A stretch of 64,000 nt of DNA from Lolliginicoccus suaedae (lineage in GTDB: Bacteria; Actinomycetota; Actinomycetes; Mycobacteriales; Mycobacteriaceae), in assembly GCF_008312885.1 (NCBI RefSeq), contig NZ_VSSO01000003.1, positions 124,001-188,000 on the forward strand, given 5' to 3'. Positions 8,667-16,213 of the stretch are shown one piece after another. The position numbers and the translations under genes are program-made. Below the pieces are notes generated by a model. It saw nothing but the letters and a program-made list of their open reading frames with translations. It was not told where the DNA came from and searched no databases. Numbering within the stretch: position 1 is the first letter of the stretch; each line of letters begins with the position of its first letter.

Positions 8667-9928
8667 GGCGCAGACACTAGCGAGCGGCGCGCCCGCCCGC
8701 ACCACACCATCCAGGCGAGCACGGCGACTGCTCCCGCGACGTAGACCAGCGCGATCCAGGCGAGCGGCGCGGGCTCGACGACCTCCCAGATCGTGGGCTG
8801 GAAGAAGCTCAGCACCCACGGCACGCCCACCAGCACCGCCACTGCCCACGCGGCCGCGAGGACACGTGCCCCTGGCATCGCCGCGAACGGGCCCCGGAGA
8901 AGCCACAGCAGCAGCGGGATCACCCACACCCAGTGATGCGACCACGACACCGGCGAGACCAGCAGGCCCAGAATCTGAACGACCAGCAACGTGCCCAGCA
9001 CATCATGGCGCGGCAGGGAACGCCACGCCGCCCAGGCAAGCACGCACACCAGCACGACCGCGACGAGCCACACGATGCGGGCCGTGTTCTCCGGCAGGCC
9101 GAAGCGGTGCGCGGCGCCGAACAAGGACTGGTTCCACACCGATCCGGTCGGACCGATCCGATCAGCGTCACCGAAGTAGGAGCCGATGTACTCGCGCGTC
9201 TCGTCCCGGATCACCAGCCACGAGACGCCCACCGTCAGGAAGAACACCACCGCCGAGAACGCCGCGGCCCCGAAGCGTCGCCGCGCGAGGAAGAACAGGC
9301 CCGTGATCGCCGGGGTCAGCTTGATGCCGGCCGCGATGCCCACGAGTGCCCCGCCCAGCCACCACCGCGACGTGCTCGCCGCCACCAGGACCAGCAGCAC
9401 CAGATAGACATTGACCTGGCCATAGTCGAGAGTCGTGCGCACCGGCTCGGTCCACAGGCCGACGCCTGTCCACAGCATCGCCTCACGGCGGCTGCCCACA
9501 CGGCTCGCGGCACCGAGCATGCGCTGGCACAACCGCACGACCGCATACAGCGCCGCAGCGATCCCCACCTGCCAGAGCAACGCCACCAGGGTGAACGGCA
9601 ACGCGCTCAGTGGGAAGAACACCAGCGCCGCGAACGGCGGGTAGGTGAATGGCAGAGGAAACTCGGGCGTGTTGGTCGCGTACCGGAACGCGTAGAGATC
9701 GCCCGCGGTGATCCGCGCCGCCCCATCGACATACACATGCAGATCGAGGAAGTTCGTGGCGTTCGGCACGAGCGCCGTCCACAGCAGGCGTGCCGCGAGC
9801 GCTATGGCAAGCACAAGTGGCGCCCACCTCAGCAGGCGCGAGAGCGGCGGATCTGACGCACGAGGCGCTGCCACTCGCGGTGCTGGCTCTCCCTGGCTGG
9901 GGCTGACCGACAGGGCACTGCCGTCCAC
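8663..9928 (-). CDS. GT87-type polyprenyl-phosphomannose-dependent mannosyltransferase
   Basis: This 421-residue polytopic membrane protein of the GT-C fold (DUF2029/GT87) has about ten hydrophobic segments. After the first helix comes a loop with an acidic residue (NFLDLHVYVDGA), as expected for the catalytic loop of these enzymes, then PFTYPPFAALVF, a common GT87 motif. Relatives such as PimE use polyprenyl-phosphomannose to build mannosides of the cell envelope. The GTG at 9928 is chosen because GAGGA lies six bases upstream; an ATG further upstream would add a poorly composed N-terminus. The stop overlaps the EgtE-like gene start, so the two are co-translated although no functional link is known. 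Confidence 0.82.
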   Translation of the reverse strand: MDGSALSVSPSQGEPAPRVAAPRASDPPLSRLLRWAPLVLAIALAARLLWTALVPNATNFLDLHVYVDGAARITAGDLYAFRYATNTPEFPLPFTYPPFAALVFFPLSALPFTLVALLWQVGIAAALYAVVRLCQRMLGAASRVGSRREAMLWTGVGLWTEPVRTTLDYGQVNVYLVLLVLVAASTSRWWLGGALVGIAAGIKLTPAITGLFFLARRRFGAAAFSAVVFFLTVGVSWLVIRDETREYIGSYFGDADRIGPTGSVWNQSLFGAAHRFGLPENTARIVWLVAVVLVCVLAWAAWRSLPRHDVLGTLLVVQILGLLVSPVSWSHHWVWVIPLLLWLLRGPFAAMPGARVLAAAWAVAVLVGVPWVLSFFQPTIWEVVEPAPLAWIALVYVAGAVAVLAWMVWCGRARRSLVSAP

Positions 9929-10082
9929 TACGCGTCCTCGCTGTCTCGCTGCATCACGCGGACCTTGTGGCGGGCCGCGCATCGATCCACCACGATAGCG
10001 AAGACTGTGCCATCCGGCCGCCCGGGAAACGCCCGCTCGTACACAGGGCACGCGTGCGCGGTCAACGCCCGGACATGATGGA

Positions 10083-10133
10083 CGCCCCCGCAGAGTCCGA
10101 GACCAAGGAGAAAAACACGTCTGTGCGGGGGCG
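10083..10133. other. Inverted repeat in the gene-free stretch 9929-10223
   Basis: CGCCCCCGCAGAG (10083-10095) and CTGTGCGGGGGCG (10121-10133) pair over 13 positions with one mismatch and a 25-base loop rich in A. It lies upstream of the GT87 gene and downstream of the PspC gene. It may be a terminator or attenuator; a 38-codon ATG frame spans it but has no ribosome-binding site. I see nothing else in this 295-base gap. Confidence 0.4.
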
Positions 10134-10223
10134 CGATACCGACTCTACGACCGATCCCCCGGCATCAGCCCGCCCGAGGGAGCATTCTCAGTGACTTCAC
10201 AGCAGCCTCACGGAGTCACTCAG

Positions 10224-10442
10224 CTACCAGCGCGGCGTTGCCGACGAATCCTCCAGCGGGATCATCGCCCACATCACCAGATACACCAGCACACCGATCC
10301 CCAGCGTCCCCAGCAACGACACCAGCACGAACACCAGGCGCACCAGGTTCACATCCCACCCGTACTGCTTCGCGATGCCCGCGCACACTCCACCCATCCA
10401 GCGACCATCCCGGGTACGCCTCAACTGGCTCTGCATCGTCAT
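10224..10442 (-). CDS. PspC-domain membrane protein
   Basis: This 72-residue protein is essentially one PspC domain. It begins with a basic N-terminus and LRRTRDGRWMGGVCAGIAKQYGWD, the hallmark GGVCAGIA motif, followed by one long hydrophobic segment (about residues 31-60). PspC proteins sit in the membrane and are linked to envelope-stress responses. In actinobacteria, short stand-alone forms are common and their partners unknown. The ATG at 10442 has GGAGG seven bases upstream; the earlier in-frame start lacks such a site. It is divergent from the glyoxalase-fold gene. No pspA neighbour is seen. Confidence 0.88.
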   Translation of the reverse strand: MTMQSQLRRTRDGRWMGGVCAGIAKQYGWDVNLVRLVFVLVSLLGTLGIGVLVYLVMWAMIPLEDSSATPRW

Positions 10443-10611
10443 GGCACGACCTCCATTGCTCGGGAACAGCGCGGCACCCGCCACGCCCCTATCCATGCCA
10501 ACAACGCTACGGATACCCGGCGTGCCCGCGCATCGGGTGAAACCCCGAGTGCTACCCGGAAAAGGACTTCAACCCTGGACACAACGCGACCTGGTTGGTC
10601 TACTCGTGCCC

Positions 10612-10956
10612 ATGAGGATCGAACGGATCGTGCCCAACCTGACCGTTGCGGATCTCCCCCGGGCCGTCCGGGAGCACACCGAGATCCTCGGCCTCGCAGT
10701 GGTGATGGATCACGGATGGATCGTCACGCTCGCTGACGACTCCGGGCATCAGCTGAGCCTGCTGACCCAGGACGCCACCGCGCCAGTCAACCCCGACGTC
10801 TCGATATTCGTCGACGACGTGGACGCCGCCTATGATTCCGCGCTCACCGCCGCGGCCGAGATCGTGCATCCGCTGACCGTCGAGGAATGGGGTGTCACCC
10901 GGTTCTTCTACCGCGACTCGTCCGGTCGGGTCGTCAATGTTGGAACGCACACATGA
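10612..10956 (+). CDS. VOC (glyoxalase/bleomycin-resistance) superfamily protein
   Basis: This 114-residue protein has the beta-alpha-beta-beta-beta pattern of the vicinal-oxygen-chelate fold: a start strand IVPNLTVADLPRAV, a middle strand HQLSLLTQD and a C-terminal strand GVTRFFYRDSSGRVVNVGTH. The usual metal residues are only partly recognisable, so it could be a metal-free binding protein as well as a glyoxalase or dioxygenase. The ATG at 10612 follows a 170-base gap shared with the divergent PspC gene. Its end lies five bases from the end of the convergent methyltransferase gene. Substrate unknown. Confidence 0.8.
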   Translation: MRIERIVPNLTVADLPRAVREHTEILGLAVVMDHGWIVTLADDSGHQLSLLTQDATAPVNPDVSIFVDDVDAAYDSALTAAAEIVHPLTVEEWGVTRFFYRDSSGRVVNVGTHT

Positions 10957-10960
10957 ACGC

Positions 10961-11617
10961 TCACCCCTTGCTCCGAGCGAGCACTATCGCGCCCGGAGAG
11001 TCCTCGTAGGGCCGGAAGACGGACTCCGACTCGATGCGGAACCCGGAGTCGCGCAACCAGCCCGACATCGTGCTCACCTGCCGGAGGTGGGTATCCACAC
11101 TGATCGGCTCGCCCGTGTACCCCGTCGAGGCGTGCTGAATCCCGTCGCCGACATGGAAACCAATGAGGACAATGCCTCCGTGCCGCAGGACTCGATCGAA
11201 CTCCGCGATCACTCCGGGCATGGCGTCGTCGGGAATGTGGATGGTGGACCAGAACGCGACGATGGCGGCCACCGAGTCGTCGTCCAGGTCGAGGCTCGTC
11301 ATCGTGCCCGTCTCGAAGCGCAGATCCGGGTGGGCACGCCGGGCGATCGCGACCATTTCCGGCGAGAGATCGATCCCGAACGCGTCGATGCCCACATCGT
11401 GCAGATACCGCGTGACATATCCGGGACCACAACCCACATCAGCCACCGGGCCGCCACCGCTGCTCCGCACAAGCTCCGCGAACACATCCAGATGCGCCCG
11501 CAAGTGCGGATGCTTGCCGAGGAGGCCGTCTACCTTCTCCGCGTACCCGGCGGCATCGGTGTCATACGAGGATCGGGTCTCCGCTAGCCACGGGGACGGC
11601 TCGCTCGCGCCTCCCAT
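10961..11617 (-). CDS. Class I SAM-dependent methyltransferase
   Basis: This 218-residue Rossmann-fold methyltransferase has motif I DVGCGPG at residues 60-66, an acidic motif II (AFGIDLSPEMVAIAR) and a post-II segment VAAIVAFWSTIHIP. It matches the small UbiE/Methyltransf_11-25 group, which methylates diverse small molecules; the sequence does not reveal the acceptor. The ATG at 11617 has GAGGG a few bases upstream; a GTG one codon earlier is equally possible. It is divergent from the opine-dehydrogenase-like gene across a 130-base gap, which may hold shared promoters. Confidence 0.85.
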   Translation of the reverse strand: MGGASEPSPWLAETRSSYDTDAAGYAEKVDGLLGKHPHLRAHLDVFAELVRSSGGGPVADVGCGPGYVTRYLHDVGIDAFGIDLSPEMVAIARRAHPDLRFETGTMTSLDLDDDSVAAIVAFWSTIHIPDDAMPGVIAEFDRVLRHGGIVLIGFHVGDGIQHASTGYTGEPISVDTHLRQVSTMSGWLRDSGFRIESESVFRPYEDSPGAIVLARSKG

Positions 11618-11747
11618 CACAACCCTCGGCTCTTCACATCCCCAGCCTCGCTCGTCTGGGCCGGCCCGTCAACGGTCAGGGCTGCCGTGGCACCTGGCCG
11701 GGCAGCATTCGCGTAGGGTCGTGCCTGGAACTACCCCTGGTTCCCCA

Positions 11748-12956
11748 ATGATGGGAGCCCCTATTCCCGGCGCCGCTCTACCCACTTCCCCTATCCCCAC
11801 CTCGCCGACCAGCACTCTTCTCACCCTCGGCCTGGTCGCGGAGTCCTCGATGGAGAACGAGCGACGGCTGCCGATCCACCCCCATCACCTCGACCGGATC
11901 GACCCGGACCTCCGCGCGCGGATGATCGTCGAGCGTGGCTACGGATCTGGCTTCCAGCTCGAGCCCGGATACATCGAATCACGGGTCGGCAAGGTCGCGG
12001 ATCGCGCAGAAGTGATCGAGACGGCTGATGTGCTGCTGCTACCGAAGCCCCAGGCAGCCGACGTATCCGTGATCCCCGAGGGCAAGGTGCTGTGGGGATG
12101 GCCGCACTGCGTCCAGGACCCCGGGCTGACGCAGACAGCGATCGACCGTCGGCTCACCTTGATCGCCTTCGAGGCAATGCAGCACTGGAACCGCCGCGGT
12201 GAATTCAGCCTGCACGTATTCCACAAGAACAACGAGCTCGCCGGCTACTGCTCGGTACTCGATGCACTACGACTCATCGGATCGACGGGCTGCTACGGCC
12301 CCCGCCTCAGCGCGGTCGTCATCGGATTCGGCGCCACAGCACGAGGAGCCGTCACAGCGCTCAACGCGCAGGGCGTCCACGACATCCAAGTTCTCACCCA
12401 GCGCGACATCACGGCCGTCGGCTCCCCCATCCACGGCGCCCACATGGCCCAGCTCAACACTGGTGACGGCGAGGTCCACCTCAGCGAGGTGCTCACGGAC
12501 AACGGTAACGTCCTGCTCCCGGAGTTCCTCGCCTCGCACGACATCGTCGTCAACTGCACCCTCCAGGATGTCGCCGCACCCCTGACCTACCTGCGGACCG
12601 AGGACCTGAAGGGGTTCGCCACCGGCAGCCTGATCATCGACGTCTCGTGCGACGCGGGAATGGGCTTCGAATGGGCCAAGCCCACCGGGTTCGACGACCC
12701 CATGTTCACCGTCGGTGAAGGCGTCCACTACTACGCCGTCGACCACAGCCCCTCCTACCTGTGGAACTCAGCCACCTGGGAGATCAGCGAAGCACTGCTA
12801 CCTTTCATGCGCACAGTCATGGACGGCCCCGCCGCATGGGAGAAGAGCCTCACCATCTCCCGCGCGATCGAGATCCGTAGCGGCGTAATCAACAACCCGA
12901 GCATCCTGAGCTTCCAGGGGCGCGAGGCGGACTATCCGCATGTGCGGATTGCTTGA
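11748..12956 (+). CDS. Alanine dehydrogenase/PNT-family enzyme, N5-(carboxyethyl)ornithine synthase-like
   Basis: This 402-residue protein has the two-domain layout of the AlaDH/PNT and saccharopine-dehydrogenase-like group. Its N-terminal substrate domain reads LGLVAESSMENERRLPIHP, with an Arg/Lys-rich sugar-free site, and VLWGWPHCVQD. Its NAD(P)-binding domain has AVVIGFGATARGAV (an altered GxGxxxxG) and ends with IIDVSCDAGMGFEW. That second part is close in look to N5-(carboxyethyl)ornithine synthase, an opine dehydrogenase. It might form or oxidise an N-(carboxyalkyl) amino acid; the true substrate is unknown. ATG 11748 or 11751 is needed to keep the first beta strand. A TAGGGT -10-like box lies at 11713. 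It ends three bases from ychF (convergent). Confidence 0.75.
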   Translation: MMGAPIPGAALPTSPIPTSPTSTLLTLGLVAESSMENERRLPIHPHHLDRIDPDLRARMIVERGYGSGFQLEPGYIESRVGKVADRAEVIETADVLLLPKPQAADVSVIPEGKVLWGWPHCVQDPGLTQTAIDRRLTLIAFEAMQHWNRRGEFSLHVFHKNNELAGYCSVLDALRLIGSTGCYGPRLSAVVIGFGATARGAVTALNAQGVHDIQVLTQRDITAVGSPIHGAHMAQLNTGDGEVHLSEVLTDNGNVLLPEFLASHDIVVNCTLQDVAAPLTYLRTEDLKGFATGSLIIDVSCDAGMGFEWAKPTGFDDPMFTVGEGVHYYAVDHSPSYLWNSATWEISEALLPFMRTVMDGPAAWEKSLTISRAIEIRSGVINNPSILSFQGREADYPHVRIA

Positions 12957-12959
12957 CGC

Positions 12960-14039
12960 TTAGACGTTGAACCTAAAGTCCACGACGTCCCCGTCGGCCA
13001 TGATGTATTCCTTGCCTTCCATGCGCACCTTGCCAGCGGACTTGGCGGCAGCCATGGACCCCGCGGCGACGAGGTCGTCGAAGGAGACGATCTCGGCCTT
13101 GATGAAGCCACGCTCGAAGTCGGTGTGGATGACGCCGGCGGCCTTGGGCGCGGTGTCGCCGCGGTGGATGGTCCACGCACGTGCTTCCTTTGGCCCGGCG
13201 GTGAGGTAGGTCTGCAGGCCGAGGGTCTGGAATCCGGCGCGGGCGAGGGAGTGCAGGCCTGGTTCGGTCTGGCCGATGGTCTCGAGGAGTTCCATGGCGG
13301 ATTCCTCGTCGAGCTCCTGGAGGTCGGATTCGACCTTGGCGTCGAGGAACACGGCTTCGGCGGGGGCCACGGAGGCGCGGAGCTCGTTCTTGCGGTCCTC
13401 GTCGGTGAGCACGCCTTCGTCGGCGTTGAAGACGTACAGGAATGGCTTGGTGGTGAGCAGCTGGAGCTCGCGCAGCAGCGGCAGGTCGATGCTGTCCTTC
13501 TGCGAGAAGAGGGTCTTGCCGCTGTCGAGGAGCTCCTGGGCTTCCTTGGCTGCCTCGGCGAGGGGGCGGCGGTCCTTGTTGTTCTTGGCTTCCTTCTCGA
13601 TGCGCGGGACAGCCTTCTCGAGGGTCTGCAGGTCGGCGAGGATCAGCTCGGTCTCAATGACCTCGATGTCGGCGAGCGGATCAACGCGACCGTCGACGTG
13701 CACGACGTCGCCGTCGGTGAACACACGGACGACCTGGCAGATGGCGTCGGCCTCGCGGATGTTGGCGAGGAACTTGTTGCCGAGCCCGGCACCTTCGCTG
13801 GCGCCCTTGACGATGCCGGCGATGTCGACGAACGACACGGTGGCAGGCAGGATGCGCTGGGATCCGAAGATCTCCGCGAGCTTGTCGAGGCGCGGGTCTG
13901 GCAGCTCGACGACGCCCACGTTGGGCTCGATCGTCGCGAAGGGATAGTTCGCGGCGACGACATCGTTCTTGGTCAGGGCGTTGAAGAGGGTGGACTTGCC
14001 CACATTGGGGAGGCCGACGATTCCGAGGGTTAGGCTCAC
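12960..14039 (-). CDS. ychF: Redox-regulated ATPase / OBG-family GTPase YchF
   Basis: This 359-residue protein covers the full length of the universally conserved YchF/Ola1 family. The P-loop GLPNVGKST is at residues 9-17, G3 is DIAG, and the nucleobase motif is the family-specific NADE rather than NKxD, which explains preference for ATP over GTP. A coiled-coil insert follows the G domain and a TGS-like C-terminal domain ends the chain. It binds ribosomes and is implicated in stress responses. The start is GTG at 14039. The location after ispH and DUF6542 relatives fits actinobacterial gene order, though here separated by sbcDC and rmuC. Confidence 0.96.
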   Translation of the reverse strand: MSLTLGIVGLPNVGKSTLFNALTKNDVVAANYPFATIEPNVGVVELPDPRLDKLAEIFGSQRILPATVSFVDIAGIVKGASEGAGLGNKFLANIREADAICQVVRVFTDGDVVHVDGRVDPLADIEVIETELILADLQTLEKAVPRIEKEAKNNKDRRPLAEAAKEAQELLDSGKTLFSQKDSIDLPLLRELQLLTTKPFLYVFNADEGVLTDEDRKNELRASVAPAEAVFLDAKVESDLQELDEESAMELLETIGQTEPGLHSLARAGFQTLGLQTYLTAGPKEARAWTIHRGDTAPKAAGVIHTDFERGFIKAEIVSFDDLVAAGSMAAAKSAGKVRMEGKEYIMADGDVVDFRFNV

Positions 14040-14135
14040 AGCTAGATCAGTGTACGGACTACTCCGTCACAGTCCTATTCGGCCTAGTCCCGCGCGTGCC
14101 GCAGCCCGGCCCCGCGCGTGCTGCGCGGTCGACGG

Positions 14136-14579
14136 TCACTCCTCGACGATGACGGTGCCGGTCATCTGTGGGTGGATGGAGCAGAAGTAGCTGTACTCGC
14201 CTGGCTCGCTGAACGTGAACGACCAGGAGTCCTCGCGAATGGTGGGGCTGCGGAACTCCTCGGGCGAGGAGTCGCGGCTGACGACGTTGTGCGGGATCTG
14301 CCCGTCGTCGAAGACCCAGGTGACGGTGTCCCCGACGGATACGGTCACGCTGGAAGGGGTGAACTCGAAGCCCGAGACCCGGACCTCGGTGGCTTCGGTG
14401 GCCTGTCCGTCCTCGGTCCCGGCGGTGGTTTCCTCGGCCTGCTCCGTAGCGGGCGCGCCATACGCTCCCTGTGGCGCCGCGTCGTCGGTGTCGCTGCCGC
14501 ACGCGACGAGCCCACTGGCGATGAGCAGCGCGCTGCTCGCCGCGATCGTTGCGCGAGTCCCTAGAATCCGTCGTGCCAT
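14136..14579 (-). CDS. Cupredoxin-domain lipoprotein (plastocyanin-like)
   Basis: This 147-residue exported lipoprotein has a signal peptide ending in lipobox LVAC, with Cys27 as the lipid anchor. A Thr/Glu/Ala-rich linker (about residues 28-70) tethers a C-terminal plastocyanin-like domain. The type 1 copper ligands are visible: His97 in IPHNVV, Cys133, His136 and Met139 in YFCSIHPQM. It probably carries electrons or copper at the outer face of the membrane. The ATG at 14579 is preceded by GGAGGAAG. No oxidase is adjacent, so its redox partner is unknown. Confidence 0.9.
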   Translation of the reverse strand: MARRILGTRATIAASSALLIASGLVACGSDTDDAAPQGAYGAPATEQAEETTAGTEDGQATEATEVRVSGFEFTPSSVTVSVGDTVTWVFDDGQIPHNVVSRDSSPEEFRSPTIREDSWSFTFSEPGEYSYFCSIHPQMTGTVIVEE

Positions 14580-14780
14580 GTCTTCCTCCGGCTGCATCGG
14601 TCGCACCGGCGCTCTGTGCCCGGTCCTCGAATCCCGAGCCTAGTGCTGATTGCCGGGTATGTCCCGTGCCACGGGCTTTTCATGCATCAATAAGGGTGAT
14701 GCGCGTCAAAACGTCGCCGCAGCAGTGGCCGACGGGCCAGCATGGTGACAACATCGACTTGATCTATCCGCTCACACCAG

Positions 14781-16040
14781 ATGGGGCTTGAGGTGACTGC
14801 ACAGGACCGGCCAGAACGCGCCGAGCGCGAGCGCGCGCTCGAGACTGCGTTGACGGCGCACGAACCTGCTCGCGAGACGACGACGGAGGGCCCGCCGGAC
14901 CGGGGCACGCTGATCGGCATTGGTGGCGGCTGGCTCGCCACCTGGAGCCTGCGCATCGTCCTGATCGCAGCGGCGGCATGGGTGCTCGGCTGGATCGTCG
15001 GCGAGTTCTGGGTGATCATCCTGCCGATCTCGCTGGCCTTGATCATCACCACGGTGCTGTGGCCGATCACCGCGCTGCTGCGCCGCGCCTACCTGCCCCC
15101 CGCACTGGCCGCGCTCGTGACGATGCTGCTGGCCATCGGCGCGTTCGGTGGCGTGATCGCACTCGTCGTGCCGTCCGTGGTCAGCCAGGCGCCGGAGCTG
15201 GCGAACCAGGCATCCGGCGGTGTGCGGGAGATCCAGGCTTGGTTGCAGGGTCCCCCGCTCAATATCCGCGAGGAGCAGTTCGCGGAGTACATCAATACCG
15301 TTGTCACGGGCATCCAGGATTCGTCCAGCGCCATCGCCTCCGGGGTATTCACCGGTGTGGGCGCGGTGACGTCGGTGATGATCACGCTGGTGCTGACGCT
15401 GGTGCTGTCGTTCTTCTTCATCAAGGATGGGCCGGGCTTCCTGCCGTGGATGGGCCGGGTCACCGGCTCGCCCGCCGCTCGCCACGTCGAGGAGGTCCTG
15501 TTCCGGCAGTGGCGTACCCTCAGCGGCTTCATCCGCACGCAGGCGATCGTCAGTTTCGTTGATGCCGCCTTCATCGGCCTCGGCCTGGTGATCCTCGGTG
15601 TTCCCCTCGCGGGACCGCTGGTCATCATCACGTTCGTCGCCGGCTTCATCCCGATCGTTGGTGCGTTCGTCGCGGGTGCCCTCGCTGTGCTGGTGGCGCT
15701 GGTGGCGAATGGCTGGATAACCGCGTTGATCCTGCTGGGCATCATCATTCTGGTGCAGCAGCTCGAGGGGAACGTGCTGCAGCCTGTGCTGCAGAGCCGC
15801 AGCATGAACCTGCATCCGGTGATCGTGCTCCTCTCGGTGACGGCAGGCTCCACGCTGTTCGGCATCATCGGTGCGTTCCTCGCTGTGCCGGTGGCCGCGA
15901 TGGTCGCGGTGCTGGTGCGCTACGTCGACGAGGTGGTGACGATCAAGAGCAACGGCGGCGAGATCTGGGACGACGGGGAGCTGACAGAGGAACTCGCGGA
16001 GAAGCCCTCGGCGGAGCTTGGCCCCGCATCCGAGACCTAG
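14781..16040 (+). CDS. AI-2E family membrane transporter
   Basis: This 419-residue member of the AI-2 exporter (UPF0118, TqsA/PerM) superfamily has a charged N-terminal tail of about 50 residues followed by about eight hydrophobic segments. The C-terminal half carries the family hallmarks: FLPWMGRV, AGFIPIVGAFVAGALAVLVAL and QQLEGNVLQPVLQSRSMNLHP. Some members export small molecules or act as ion antiporters; nothing in the sequence points to a quorum signal here. The ATG at 14781 lacks a clear ribosome-binding site, and the GTG at 14793 is an alternative. It ends just before palindrome family B copy 1. Confidence 0.9.
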   Translation: MGLEVTAQDRPERAERERALETALTAHEPARETTTEGPPDRGTLIGIGGGWLATWSLRIVLIAAAAWVLGWIVGEFWVIILPISLALIITTVLWPITALLRRAYLPPALAALVTMLLAIGAFGGVIALVVPSVVSQAPELANQASGGVREIQAWLQGPPLNIREEQFAEYINTVVTGIQDSSSAIASGVFTGVGAVTSVMITLVLTLVLSFFFIKDGPGFLPWMGRVTGSPAARHVEEVLFRQWRTLSGFIRTQAIVSFVDAAFIGLGLVILGVPLAGPLVIITFVAGFIPIVGAFVAGALAVLVALVANGWITALILLGIIILVQQLEGNVLQPVLQSRSMNLHPVIVLLSVTAGSTLFGIIGAFLAVPVAAMVAVLVRYVDEVVTIKSNGGEIWDDGELTEELAEKPSAELGPASET

Positions 16041-16062
16041 CGGGGCCGCGCGCCAGGCCGCG

Positions 16063-16115
16063 AGTGTGCGGGAAACGACAGCATTCTCGACGGCGACTGT
16101 CGCTTTTCGCACACT
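16063..16115. repeat. Intergenic palindrome, family B, copy 1
   Basis: Arms AGTGTGCGGGAAACGACAG (16063-16081) and CTGTCGCTTTTCGCACACT (16097-16115) are complementary at 16 of 19 positions around a 15-base spacer. The palindrome lies between the convergent AI-2E and sbcC genes. A cleaner copy occurs at 48841-48904. The rest of this gap (16041-16213) holds nothing else that I can name. Confidence 0.8.
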
Positions 16116-16213
16116 CACCGGCGGGGTAGGCACCCTAGCGCGGCGCCCCTCCAGCTACCTAGCAACGCCGCCACCCAGCAACTTAGGTAGCCGCTCCCTG
16201 TCACTGGTGAGGA

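Noticed and set aside
10077-10194. A 38-codon frame starting ATGATGGAC
   Set aside because: No ribosome-binding site and a low-complexity polar product; it mainly covers an inverted repeat.
14772-16133. A long minus-strand frame opposite the AI-2E transporter gene
   Set aside because: High-GC antisense shadow with repetitive His/Asp/Arg composition.
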